This document shows, in pieces, positions 1 through 9,431 of a stretch of DNA of 35,669 nucleotides. The DNA lies in assembly GCA_000787465.1 (NCBI GenBank), contig JSYX01000362.1:1-35669 (forward strand). Direction: 5' to 3'. Below the pieces are notes generated by a model. It saw only the letters and a list, made by a program, of their open reading frames with translations. It was not told where the DNA came from and did not search any database. Both the position numbers and the translations under genes were made by a program. Positions within the stretch are counted from its first letter, which is position 1. Each line of letters starts with the position of its first letter. The DNA is from Thermomucor indicae-seudaticae. Its lineage: Eukaryota; Mucoromycota; Mucoromycetes; Mucorales; Lichtheimiaceae.

Positions 1-503
1 GTCAAGGATATCCGCCGTGGTAACGTCTGCTCTGACTCCAAGAACGACCCTGCCAAGGAAGCTGCTTCCTTCACTGCCCAGGTCATTGTCTTGAACCACC
101 CTGGTCAGATCTCTGCTGGTTACTCTCCAGTCTTGGACTGCCACACTGCTCACATTGCCTGCAAGTTCGCTGAGCTCCTTGAGAAGATTGACCGTCGTTC
201 CGGCAAGAAGGTAAAGTATTTCTTTTTTCGTCAATGTCTTTTCGAATCGTTTTATTGACGTCACTATCACGATAACAGCTTGAAGACAACCCCAAGAGCA
301 TCAAGAGCGGTGACTCCGCCATCGTCAAGATGGTCCCCACCAAGCCCATGTGCGTCGAATCCTACACTGAATATCCTCCTCTTGGCCGTTTCGCCGTCCG
401 TGACATGCGTCAGACTGTGGCTGTCGGTGTCATCAAGTCGGTCGAGAAGGTCGACAAGGGTGGCAAGGTCACCAAGGCCGCCCAGAAGGCTTCCAAGAAA
501 TAA
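1..503 (+). CDS. TEF1: Translation elongation factor 1-alpha, C-terminal part (5' truncated by window edge)
   Basis: This is the C-terminal domain of eEF1A, the GTPase that delivers aminoacyl-tRNA to the ribosome in the cytosol. The frame opens at base 1 in mid-gene. Exon 1-210 encodes the domain III stretch with [21 protein letters not shown] 68-bp intron (211-278, GTAAAG...ACAG) follows, and exon 279-503 ends in the typical [19 protein letters not shown] segment and a lysine-rich tail ending KASKK. In all, 144 residues are visible. Codon use is strongly biased to C-ending codons, as expected for a highly expressed gene. An AATAAA polyadenylation signal lies at 634-639. The identification is secure. 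Only the 5' part, promoter and GTPase domain are missing because of the window edge. Confidence 0.98.
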
Positions 504-633
504 GCAGCTAATGCATTCCTTGTATTTTTCTTATCTTCACAAAACTGTTCATAAGTTGGTCACATCTTCCATTTTTCTCCTCGCTTTTTTTTTACCCCCC
601 CTTTAAAAAAAGAAGGTTCAACCTTTTTGTTTC

Positions 634-639
634 AATAAA
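634..639 (+). terminator. AATAAA polyadenylation signal of TEF1
   Basis: A canonical AATAAA lies 131 bp after the TEF1 stop codon in a T-rich 3' UTR. Position and sequence fit a eukaryotic poly(A) signal; no cleavage site can be seen directly. Confidence 0.6.
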
Positions 640-649
640 AGCTATTTGC

Positions 650-1800
650 ACTGAGGGATAAGAACGTGGTAAATGGACTTGCCTGATTGGACGACGCTCG
701 GGTATGACAGTGTGTGAGACAAAGACCGATTGACGCAGCTGCCGTGAAGAACGCGATCTGAACGTGATTCATTGAAGTCTTTCCTACCCTGGAGTAGTTG
801 AAGACGTAAATGCTAGATATCTTTTTATAACCAGTACATGCTGTCTGCAGAACTTTTAGCATCTGACTTTTCTGAATTGGGTACAGCGAGCGCTTGTAAT
901 CAGCTCGATCTGAAGATCGTCTGTCTGTTGTCTTTACGATTATTGTGATCAGTGAGAATCGAGATCAGCGGTCACTTCTAAATGTAGTATGCTGAATGCT
1001 AATGGAAACCGACGTTTCTTTTATTTTGCATTGGCATTGACGTAGTTCTACTTGGTAAATAGCCAGTAACAAGCTACTGCCTGCCGGCTGCTCTGTTGAG
1101 CCCGCTTTCCGTAGCCCTTTTTCCCCCCTCTACTGGTGGCATCGGCTTGATCCTGATTGCAAAGTGCATAATACGCTATCCCGTAACAGTCGAGCCAATC
1201 TACGATGCTGGACTGAATAAACGTAATACTGTACAAGGTGATATGGAAACCAGCGCCAGGGACATTCTGCGCGAAAGCAAGGAAATGGAAGAATAGCGTT
1301 TCCTGCAGTTCGTACACGACATCCACAAGCAGTCATTCTCGTCCCTATTCTCAAGGCTCTAATTTGACATCGCCCCACGTCATTCCATTTTATTACTGCT
1401 CTTTTCAAAGAGTTAAACATGAACCTCTCTTTCACTTTTTACTTTTTCACATCTAAAGGTTTTGCCAGCCTGGGCATGACTGGTAAAAAGCAACCAACTG
1501 CAGCACCAGCACGCATATGGGTGGGCGCGAGAAATCGTTGTCGCACACTTACAGGGGCACTTCAACATATAGCTTAAAGCAAGTGCTTGAATATGTACAA
1601 CGCCAAAAACTCTTTGAGATGGTACTTTCGCCCCGGAGAAGAGACAAGCACGACATTCCGTACGAATGCGAAAAAAAAAAAAAAAAACTGGTTAATGGCA
1701 GGCGATGAAACACGCAGCTTGGACCAAAGCTGGATGAAAAACCCTGCAAGTAAGCTTCCCTTTTTCAATCGATCAGGTTGAGATCTGGCATCGTCGTCAG
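650..1800. other. Intergenic stretch, no supported gene
   Basis: About 1.15 kb after TEF1. Short open frames exist on both strands (for example 1048-1326 minus), but they overlap each other, lack recognisable motifs and show no coherent intron structure. A 14-base A run sits at 1673-1686. I see nothing else. Confidence 0.5.
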
Positions 1801-1803
1801 AGA

Positions 1804-1920
1804 ATGCCGATGACGTGTCGCAATGCAAATGCTAATTGGCTTGGGGGTAGTCGCTAGTGCCGATGGCATGTCGCGATCCAAATGCTAATCGGCATGCAGC
1901 CACAAGGCTATTCGCTGGTG
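1804..1920. repeat. Imperfect direct tandem duplication, about 55-60 bp unit
   Basis: The segment at 1805-1858 and the next one at 1859-1918 both begin GCCGATG, share a TGTCGC core and then CAAATGCTAAT followed by C/T-GGC, and both end with TCGCT(A/G)GT. They are two diverged copies in direct tandem with small indels. They lie directly upstream of the decayed block at 1950-2600. Confidence 0.6.
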
Positions 1921-1949
1921 CCTGATGATTTTTCCTGCTGTTTCAACGA

Positions 1950-2595
1950 TTCCGAACCTGATGGCTCCTCTGCTGTTTGGTGGCTTTCGAAGCTTTGGTT
2001 CGTGCCTCGGTCGAGGGCACCTGGTGCATGCAGGGCAGCGGTTCGCTGTGGCTTCGGCCTATTCACGGCCTTGGTAAAGGATCCTATGAAGGATGACTTA
2101 TTCGCGAGAGAGAAGGCCATCTGGCGAGGAATGCCCGAAGACAAAGCCGGGTGCCGAGTTCCAGTATATGGCTAATCTCAGCACTGTCTGCCATTCCATG
2201 TCGAATCGCGTGGCAGCATCACGCTTGAAGGAGCTTCTAAAGGATCATTTAACCGCCAAGGCTTGATGATTTCTTTGATCACGACAATAACAAGTCAGAG
2301 AGCTGTGGCGAAATCTCGTCACTTGCTTCTATGCAAATGGTCACAGAAAGGCGGAAGGTACATATTGACAAAAGTTTTCAAGGAGATGATCCCATTCTTT
2401 CGGCTCACATTTGCTATTCTGTGTACAGCAAAAGGAATATTTGGCGTTCCTCTCGCGATTCTGGTTGAAAGAACCGGCGTTGATGCAGGGCTTGGTTATG
2501 GTGGAAGCAGCGTCCGAATGCCATCTTCTGTTAACGAGAGTATCTCTGTGATGAAGCAAATGGACAAGTCGAAAGGATATACATACAGACGTTAA
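1950..2595 (+). pseudogene. Decayed gene fragment with RhoGAP-like segment (copy A)
   Basis: The last part (about 2440-2593) translates to KGIFGVPLAILVERTG, a spacer, then VNESISVMKQ. This matches the start of RhoGAP domains, where a G(I/V)FGVPL motif is followed by a conserved helix before the catalytic arginine. The frame ends at 2593-2595 before any arginine-finger GxxR segment, and upstream coding signal jumps between frames. The 5' half (1975-2265) has a second diverged copy at 2841-3110. In copy A the segment LKELLKDHLTAK (about 2227-2262) corresponds to LRELLEDRSLPE in copy B. I infer the relic of a RhoGAP, possibly F-BAR-containing, gene; the F-BAR part is a guess. A spliced functional gene is less likely because of the frame breaks. 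Confidence 0.4.
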
Positions 2596-2636
2596 GGTTG
2601 ATGTTTGTCATATACATGTAGATATGTCTTCACCTT

Positions 2637-2677
2637 TCTGCCTCTTTTCCTTTTTCCCTTTTCCCTTTTCCTCCATA
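2637..2677 (+). repeat. Pyrimidine-rich CCCTTTT-type tract
   Basis: Polypyrimidine tract with repeated CCCTTTT/TTTTCC units between the two copies of the decayed block. It could be a remnant of an intron or promoter tract. No gene is attached to it. Confidence 0.5.
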
Positions 2678-2840
2678 CATTTACCTTTCAACGGGAGCCA
2701 TTTTCAAAGGACAGGGATATCCGAAAAGTCGAGGAAACTGAGCGGCCAGGTGGGACATAAATCCACACGCGGCTCACACTAGACCGCCATGCAAGTCGCT
2801 GCGCTTTTCGAGTTCGATGAATTGGATGAATGTTCTGGTG

Positions 2841-3110
2841 TTTCGGCGGCTTTCGAAGCTTTCGTTCGTGTCTCGGTCCATGGTATCCTGTGCAGGGCAA
2901 CGCGGATCGCTGTTAGCTTCGGGCTGTTCACGGCTTAGGCAGAGGGTTCTATTATGGATGACTTCGCCGCAATTGCGAGTATCTGGCACCTTTTGGGGTC
3001 AAAAGAAGGGGTCCGGAAGATCAAGCGCAACTTGGAGCATACAGCACCGATGCATTTGCGGGAGCTTCTGGAGGACCGTTCGCTGCCCGAAGGAGCTTCC
3101 TGAGCTTGCT
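2841..3110 (+). pseudogene. Decayed gene fragment (copy B of the 1975-2265 block)
   Basis: It shares GGCTTTCGAAGCTTT(C/G)GTTCGTG and, further on, a run around TTCACGGC and GGATGACTT with copy A, at roughly three-quarters identity by eye with indels. In one frame it reads AFEAFVRVSVHGIL, then after a stop DDFAAIASIWHLLGSKEG and APMHLRELLEDRSLPEG. The frame is interrupted, so it is called a pseudogene. The second half corresponds to a similar LKELLKD segment in copy A, so the duplication was longer than the best-matching core. Function of the parent gene is uncertain beyond the RhoGAP-like end that survives only in copy A. Confidence 0.4.
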
Positions 3111-3620
3111 GAAGACAGGAAGAAGGATAACGTACGGCGGAAGTATCCAGTCTCGCTTATTCTTTATTGTGATATCTCACATTGTTTTAAGCGAAACAGG
3201 AGATACCCTTTTGTTAGAACTATATATATACTGTATTCATAGTTTCCTGAAGATATAATTAAAGGCGCTGTCTTTGTTGTCAATCAGAATGAGAATGAAC
3301 ATAACAGTTCAGTCCATAACAGAGGATATGAAATCCGCATCGGTAAAAGACCTCTTGGTCGTTTCGCCCGTCCGCGGCTGCCCAGAAATAAACGGCTTCC
3401 TTCTTTTCTATGTTTTCACAGTGTTTCTGCATCTGCAAGCACTGTCTTGTCCACGAACAGAAAACATAGCGCTTTCACTTAGCGAAGCCATGTTGTTTTT
3501 GTTTATGATTATCCATTTTTGGATGCTGCACTGGATTCAGTGAGACACCGCCAAGCCCGCTCGCTTTGCATTGCATAAATTTTGAGTCGCTTACCCTATA
3601 CTCTGTCAGTCTTCGTAGTC
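3111..3620. other. Intergenic stretch upstream of the bHLH gene, with a TEF1-like relic
   Basis: AT-rich, gene-free. At 3351-3374 there is a 24-base near copy of the TEF1 exon stretch at 378-400 (one substitution, one inserted C). After a deletion, a copy of the GCCGCCCAGAA near the TEF1 stop follows at 3377-3387, with an ATAA after it. The rest should contain the bHLH promoter; no clear TATA box is assigned. Confidence 0.5.
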
Positions 3621-4426
3621 ATGTCGCAATTACGTTATCCAACTGAATATCATTTACAACACCAACAACAAGAACAACCATCATCGGGGTTTTACCATTC
3701 CAGTTCACCCGAATTCTCTTCACCAGGTGGTGGATTCATGTCACCTCCTCCACCGCTCTTGGACGATTTCGAAGATCTCGAATACCAATCGGCATTTTGC
3801 CAACAAGCCAATCACAACATGGCATTCTCACCACCTACGAGCACTACTTTTGGCAACAGCAGCGGCAGCAACGAATGGGCCTCAACAACGGCCATGGCAA
3901 TGTCAGCACCGGCGCACATGTACCATCCCCATCATTACTTTTCAGGGTCACCACCCTCTTGCACCATGGGAACAAGTTTTGAAGAAGACTATTCTGCCCA
4001 AATGAGGTAACATCCCCCGCTGCCATTTTGTTTTTTTCCTTGATATTCTATCGTGATCCCCGCTCATTCTATGAAACTAGTCTACAGTCCATGATGGATA
4101 AACGGCGACGTAGAAGAGAATCGCATAATGCAGGTAAAGAGATATATATATATATATATATATACAAACCAGAAAGGGGCTTTTTTCCTTCTCACCAAAA
4201 ACCAGTCGAAAGACGACGCAGGGATAACATTAACGAACGGATTCAGGAGCTCGGGACGCTCTTACCAGAGTCCATGCTCGAGAACACCGGACATGCAAGA
4301 CCCAACAAGGGCACCATTCTGAAGAAATCAGTCGAACACATTAAACTCTTGCAACAAGAAGCCGCAAGTTATCAAGAACGGATTCGGAAACTGGAACAAA
4401 TGTTGGCTGACCTGCAACAACACTAA
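3621..4426 (+). CDS. bHLH-leucine zipper transcription factor (MITF/TFE or USF-like)
   Basis: Predicted nuclear E-box-binding regulator. Exons 3621-4006, 4081-4133 and 4206-4426 give 219 residues. The N-terminus is Q/S/P-rich and disordered, with a [14 protein letters not shown] acidic patch that could activate transcription. The DNA-binding part begins in exon 2 with [11 protein letters not shown] and continues across intron 2 into [20 protein letters not shown], then helix 2 ([10 protein letters not shown]) and a short coiled coil to the C-terminus. H144, E148 and the arginine run are the usual E-box contacts. The start at 3621 is the first ATG in frame; the open frame extends upstream only by a non-ATG codon. 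Intron 2 (72 bp) contains a (TA)n tract, is a multiple of three and has no stop, so retention would insert 24 residues into the basic region. The exact subfamily is uncertain. Confidence 0.9.
4142..4164. repeat. (TA)n microsatellite inside bHLH intron 2
   Basis: Pure TA dinucleotide run just after the GTAAAGA donor of the second intron. Length changes would alter intron length and the frame of a retained transcript. Confidence 0.9.
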
Positions 4427-4535
4427 CCAAGCAACTGTATCTTCTTCTATATCCTCTCTTTTTCGTCTTGTACAATGTATACATATCGTTTTTGGTATCA
4501 TAGATTCACGCCCCGCCCTGTCTCTTCTATATGTA

Positions 4536-5545
4536 TCAAAGCCATGGATTATCCTCTTCATCGACTATTAAATCATCCCACCCGCGTGACCTTGATAATG
4601 ACGGTGATTGTGGAGGGTCGTCCTGTTCGATGCCAGCAAACCCTATATCACGCCGCTCCTCTGCCACGTGATTCAAAAACTCGTCTTGATCCACATCGTT
4701 CCGCTGGCAGCAGCAGCTTTGCACGCTGCCCGTGTTCCAACGCTCAATGAGATCCGCAAATGCGCTCCGTTTCGAAGGCTCGATTTCCGAGGGCGCGATG
4801 CGTATCGTCGTGGCACTGCTGGCGGCAGAAGAAGACGACCGGAGCGGCGTGGATACAGAGGGCGACCACGGGTTCAGGAATTCTTCCACGTCGTCGTCGT
4901 CTGGGTGTAATTTGGTGCTGCTTGATGCTGCTGTTGTGGGTGTGCTGACAGACGGAGCCATCAGGTCGTCTGCAAAGGCGCGGGTGGCTTCGTCTTCGAT
5001 CACGATAATATTGGTAGCGGCGGCTTTTGTCGTCGAGGGAGGAGATAAAGGTGAAGGCGGTGTGCGTGGTGCAATAGCAGTCGTATGAGTAGTAGGTTGT
5101 TTTCGTGGTGGTGGAGGAGGTGGCGGAGGAGGTTTCCGAGTAGTAGCCGTCGTCGGTTTATTATTATTCGTCGTGGCGGCGGAAACGAATCGGCTCAAGA
5201 CCGTCGTCGTCGCTGTGGATGATTTGGGTTTGGGCCGTGTCTGGCCGAACAACAGTTCCGGATCCGTTGGGTCATCTTGTTTTAATGAGCGTCGTCCGCT
5301 TAGTTTCGAAACGTCAATATCGCCGAAAATACTACTGCTGCTGCCACTGCTTTTCCGTAAACTACTGCTACCACTGGCGCTGCTGGCCGGTGATGACAAT
5401 GGATCGTCGGCCACTGCGTTGAGCGGATCTCGAATGTCCGACGTTTATTTTAATGGACACTCTTTTGCGAACAACGCGCCTTGTAGAACATACCTTCGCC
5501 GAATAGATGACTGTGCTTGGCTCGCTGCTTGGACTTGAACGACAT
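4536..5545 (-). CDS. Uncharacterised acidic, Ser/Pro-rich protein with FADLIERWNTG motif
   Basis: Not recognised. Exon 1 (5494-5545) starts at ATG 5545 with MSFKSKQRAKHSHLFGE. A 65-bp intron (5429-5493, GTATGT donor) joins in phase to exon 2 (5428-4536), giving about 314 residues; a second acceptor 15 bp downstream in the transcript would also stay in frame and drop five residues. The long exon has no in-frame ATG near its upstream end, which is why an upstream exon is needed. Features: a polyproline run (residues ~115-125), many Ser/Thr tracts, acidic DDDDVEEFLNPW, the motif FADLIERWNTG around residue 240, a CCC cluster, and a C-terminus ending WDDLIVDEEDNPWL. The short aromatic/acidic peptides resemble docking motifs of trafficking or scaffold proteins, but this is only a guess. 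No signal peptide or membrane segment. Confidence 0.7.
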
Positions 5546-5729
5546 TCGAACAGAGAGAAACCACGGGCAATAGGCCCCCTCACGTCCGGATATTCGTCGG
5601 CGATTCAAAAACCGGTTCCCGCTGCAGGCCCTCTCTTTGAACTTGGCATGAACTGATCGTTTTACAAGCAACATCTATCCCCTCATTTATTTCTCTAAAT
5701 ACATTAATAAAAACAAGAAGCACAAAATC

Positions 5730-5765
5730 GGGAGGGGGGCCGAGGGGAGGGGAGGGGAGGGGGGT
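5730..5765 (+). repeat. G-rich tract, potential G-quadruplex
   Basis: Five or more runs of 3-6 G separated by single A or short spacers, on the plus strand between the carnitine acetyltransferase stop and the next gene's start. On the transcript of the minus-strand gene it would read as a C-rich 3' UTR; a DNA G-quadruplex could form on the non-template strand relative to that gene's opposite. Confidence 0.7.
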
Positions 5766-5778
5766 ATTTCTTTACTTT

Positions 5779-7972
5779 TTACAATTTGGCTTTGGCTTGG
5801 GCTTGCAGTTCTGCCATCAACAAGTCACCCAAATCATTGGCTGCATCTTCAAGGCACTGCTTGAACCGATGGGTCCCATTCAGATACTTCTTGCCATGCA
5901 CCTCCAAATCCTTGACGCTCGCCACATTAAAGTGCAGCGCATCGTTCTTGATCATGTACGCCACGCCAAACCCGTCGTTCACCACCTGGCCCCAGCCGTA
6001 CCCGTCAAAGTATTCCGAGGACAGCTGCGAAGTCGACAGGTACCAGTGGCAAGAGTACGCGTACGTCGGGTCTGCAAAGATCGCAGGCATCGGTTCGCCC
6101 GGCTGCACACATTGCTTGAGCCCAAACAGGTGCCGATCCACACCACGCGCATTCACGCATTGCGCCATGTACGCTCCTTGCGCCCGCAACGCTTTACGGA
6201 ACGCCGCGATCTTTTCTTCGTTGGACACATTCGGTGACTCCATGGCCTTCACGAACGCCACCGATTCCTCGCTGACCGTACGCGAAGTCTCGGTCCGTCC
6301 GAGCTGGAACTTGCGCGTCTGCGCGGACTCGTACGTCGGCCGGCACACGCCAAACATCTTGTAGTAACCCAGCTGAATCACCATCTGCGCAAACCCGTCC
6401 GGAGAAGCCTTGAATTTCTTGATCATGTTCTTGCCGAACCGCTGGAACGCCAGCACTGTAAGCTCGTGCCGCGAAATCAGGTCTTCAAACCGAAGTTCGG
6501 CGTCCTTGATGGCCTCGTGAACTTGAGGGTTGATCTGGAAGACAAGTTCAGACGGGACTGGAAGGTTAGCGTTCCCCTCCAAAGGCTCAACCTTGCTCTT
6601 GGCAATGCTTTGCAAGTTCTCACAATATCAGACATGCATCTTCCTTCTGTCTGTTATGATGGTAACTTACTAGTCACAAATAAATTCATTCAAGCGGCAA
6701 GTAGCTGTACCGTCCATCATGGCGTGCTAGCATAGAACGGGGCGTCATTCACACCAATCTCTTTCCTGCCTGCCCTGTTAACCTTACCTCACCGATAAAA
6801 CCAGCTTTGCCATTCTCAAACACAATCAACTGCGCAGGCTTGTCAAAGAACCGGTTGCGACCATCACCGTGCCAGCAAGCACGAGAACCTTCGTCTCGGG
6901 TCACTGGGCTCGTATCATCCAGACATACAACAAACGAGGCAGATTCGATCTTTTCCAGCAGCACCTTGTTTTCAGGATGGGCAGCAAGCAGCAATTCACG
7001 ATTCTGCGGCATAATCACAATAATACAACATTGGTTTCCTTTCCAAACAACCTTCTCCAGCCCCGCCGACTGCCAAACTTACGTCCGTCCAGAGATCCCG
7101 ATGATCGGCCGTCAGAACACCCAAAGCAGGACCCTTGGTGTATCCAGCCGCATCGATGATCCGCTGAAACTGGTACTCGAACTCACCGGTCGTCAGCGGA
7201 CGGCCCTGGTAGACCGTATCGACGACGTAGAACCTGTTTTTCCGAATCACAACAATGTGGGTGTTTCTTTTCGGGTCGTACATGGCGTTGACGTCCGACG
7301 GTTTCTTTGGGATTCGGCAGTTGTTGAACATGTACTTGTATCTGTCCATGCACAGCGGTTCGCCTTTGGCGTACTCTGGTTCCAGCGTGTATCTGGGCCC
7401 ATAACGGAATCAGCCAGTCAGTAAGTACGTTGTCCATACAAAAAAGTTTGTTTAAACAAGCAAGGGATATATTTACTCGACGATTTGCTTCTTGAACTCG
7501 AGCGCAGCCGTCGTCATGGCAGCTGCGCGTTTCGCCTGGTCCTTGCGGAGTCGATCGTCCTTGTACAGGTAAAAGTAGCTGACGTAGACCACCACGGGGT
7601 CACGGTAGCCCATGTAGGCCGCGTCGAGCCACCAGTCGTCGAGCCAGTTCAGAACAGCAGGGTCGGCCGCCTTGGCTTCCAAGCGCTTCTGCAGCTTGGC
7701 GCCCTCCCCGCTCGACAAAAACTGGCGCACGGCGGTCTCGGTGCGCTGGTACTCCTGCTCGCTCACAAGCGGCTTGACCGTCTTTAGGTACTTGGCGAGG
7801 GTCTCTTGGAGCGGTGGGACTGGCAGCCGTGGCAGGTTGGCCTGGTACCGGACCATGGGTCCAGCTGCATTCGGATCAACGGGTGTCTTTGGACCTTTCT
7901 AATGCATTCTCACATTGAGGCACATTACGAGTGGCGGTTGGCAATGCAATGTGCACTTACGGCAGCTGACAT
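5779..7972 (-). CDS. CAT2: Carnitine O-acetyltransferase, peroxisomal-type (C-terminal AKL)
   Basis: Transfers acetyl groups between CoA and carnitine, making acetylcarnitine for export to mitochondria. Six exons (7961-7972, 7477-7898, 7083-7392, 6788-7003, 6671-6726, 5779-6607) keep phase throughout and give 614 residues, normal for the family. The N-terminal part carries the PxLPVPPLQETLxKYLxxVKPL signature. Catalytic His321 opens exon 5 (HAMMDGTAT, normally HSxxDGTxT). PTYESAQTRKFQLGRTET (~429-446) and STSQL (~530-534) form the carnitine/CoA site. The protein ends in AKL, a PTS1 peroxisomal signal. No clear mitochondrial presequence is coded from ATG 7972. The first exon is only 12 bp (MSAA). 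The acceptor at 6608-6609 (AAAG) is the least certain boundary. The acylcarnitine carrier gene lies 228 bp upstream in the same direction. Confidence 0.95.
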
Positions 7973-8200
7973 TTTGTGATTCAGCAAACGAGTGAAAAAG
8001 AGAAAAAGCGGACGAAAAAGGTGTGGAGTCGAACAAGGTATATATTTTTGCGGGGAAGAGGGTGTGTGGTTACTGCATGTGTCAGCAAGAATTCGATCCC
8101 AAAAGAGGAAACAGCCATGGTTACACACACCCCACCAGGAAAAACGTACAGGAGAGCAGTAAAGAAAGAGATGCATGATCTAGATTATTTACAGTCTGAT

Positions 8201-9238
8201 CTAAAACAAGAGATCCATGACTTTGGTCGAGTATTCTACACCCAAGAACGTCGCAGCGTTCGCCGGGAACGCACGCAGCATAGCCGGGCCGAGGCCTCTG
8301 AACAGCGCACTGGCACCGTCGGCCTTGATCGTCTTCTGCAAGCAATCCATCAGGCCGGCATACGTGCCCGCCGGCGCCGACTGGAGCCGAGACTTGAGCA
8401 CATCGGGAGGAATCGCGATCGTCCACATGGCGACGCCCGCCATGCCGCCCGCAAACAGCACTGCGCCCGGGTTCAGGTCTTCCGGCCGAGCGCCCGCCGG
8501 CGTCAGCGCCTTCTTGATCAGCTCGTACGCGACAAAGTACGCCGCCGAACCGGGCGAGTCGCGCAGAAGCGTCGCGCCCGTGCCCCGAAAGATCGACCGC
8601 ACACCGCCTTCCTTGTACAACTGCCGGACCACATCCAGAGGACCTTTGTATTTCGGCTCGCCGCCCTGGCCCTGGATCTGCATCAGGACCTTGACCCGCT
8701 CCGAGGGCGCCATGAACAGCGTCGTCGGTACAGCTGAGAACGCACCCGCAAACGTGATCTCTGCAAGCGATAACGGCGCATCCGCTTCCTCCGGTTTCCG
8801 CACGCTGTAGACCATCTTTTTGCCCAAATCGTACGACCAGAAACTCACGGCAAAGATCGGTGTCACGCTCGCCAGCGGTGTGGCCATGCCGCGGTAAAGT
8901 CCCAGCACGCCGTCTCGTTTCAGGATTTGCTTGAAACAGTCAAACGTGTTCTTGTACAGTCCGTGCGAGGTCTGCATGCGCACCTTGACCAAATCAAAAG
9001 GTTGGCTACATAATAAACATTCAGTCCCCTTCGTCCTATCTATACACACACGCACACACACACACAGAGAGACAGAGAGACCAAAAACTCACCCAACCAT
9101 CACCGACGCCATACCGCCAAAACCACCAGCCAAGAAAGACTTTACGGACGACGCTGTGCTAGACGTGCTCGTCATCTTTTCAGTCACAACAGCTTCATTG
9201 GGAACAATAGGCGCAGGCACTTGTTCAGCAGCCGCCAT
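8201..9238 (-). CDS. CRC1: Mitochondrial carnitine/acylcarnitine carrier (SLC25A20/Crc1 type)
   Basis: Inner-membrane exchanger of acyl/acetylcarnitine for carnitine. Exon 1 (9093-9238) and exon 2 (8201-9005) give 316 residues. Three carrier repeats are seen, each with the Px(D/E)xx(K/R) signature: PFDLVK (~51-56), PSERVK (~149-154) and PPDVLK (~248-253). Features specific to the acylcarnitine branch are GLYRGMATPLASVTPIFAV, the RDSPGSAAYFVAYE segment, and RAFPANAATFLGVE near the C-terminus, where animal CACT has RAFPANAACFLGFE. The intron (9006-9092) carries a (CA)n and GA-rich tract. Immediately upstream (9303-9320) is a CT-rich initiator-like stretch. It pairs functionally with the adjacent carnitine acetyltransferase. 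An ornithine or other carrier assignment is less likely given these motifs. Confidence 0.93.
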
Positions 9239-9431
9239 GAGCAATGAGGTATAAAATGGAGGAAGAAAGTAAAGGAAAAAGAAGGTTGAAGGGACGCAAT
9301 AGCTCTCTCTCTCTCACTCTATTGCGGCCATTGAATTTTTTAGTGCTGACACAGATCTTTTCCGCACATGTGAAAGCTTAATTAAAAGGCGCAAAAAAAA
9401 TGCGGGGCAGAAGCACTTTATTAAAAAAGGC

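Noticed and set aside
1048..1326. Minus-strand open frame of 92 codons
   Set aside because: It overlaps several other frames of equal length, has no recognisable motif and no splice support; it looks like chance.
5786..6364. Plus-strand 192-codon frame
   Set aside because: It is the mirror of the carnitine acetyltransferase coding exon and has no family likeness.
7976..8737. Plus-strand 253-codon Arg-rich frame
   Set aside because: It lies opposite the acylcarnitine carrier exon; Arg-rich composition results from the complementary codons.
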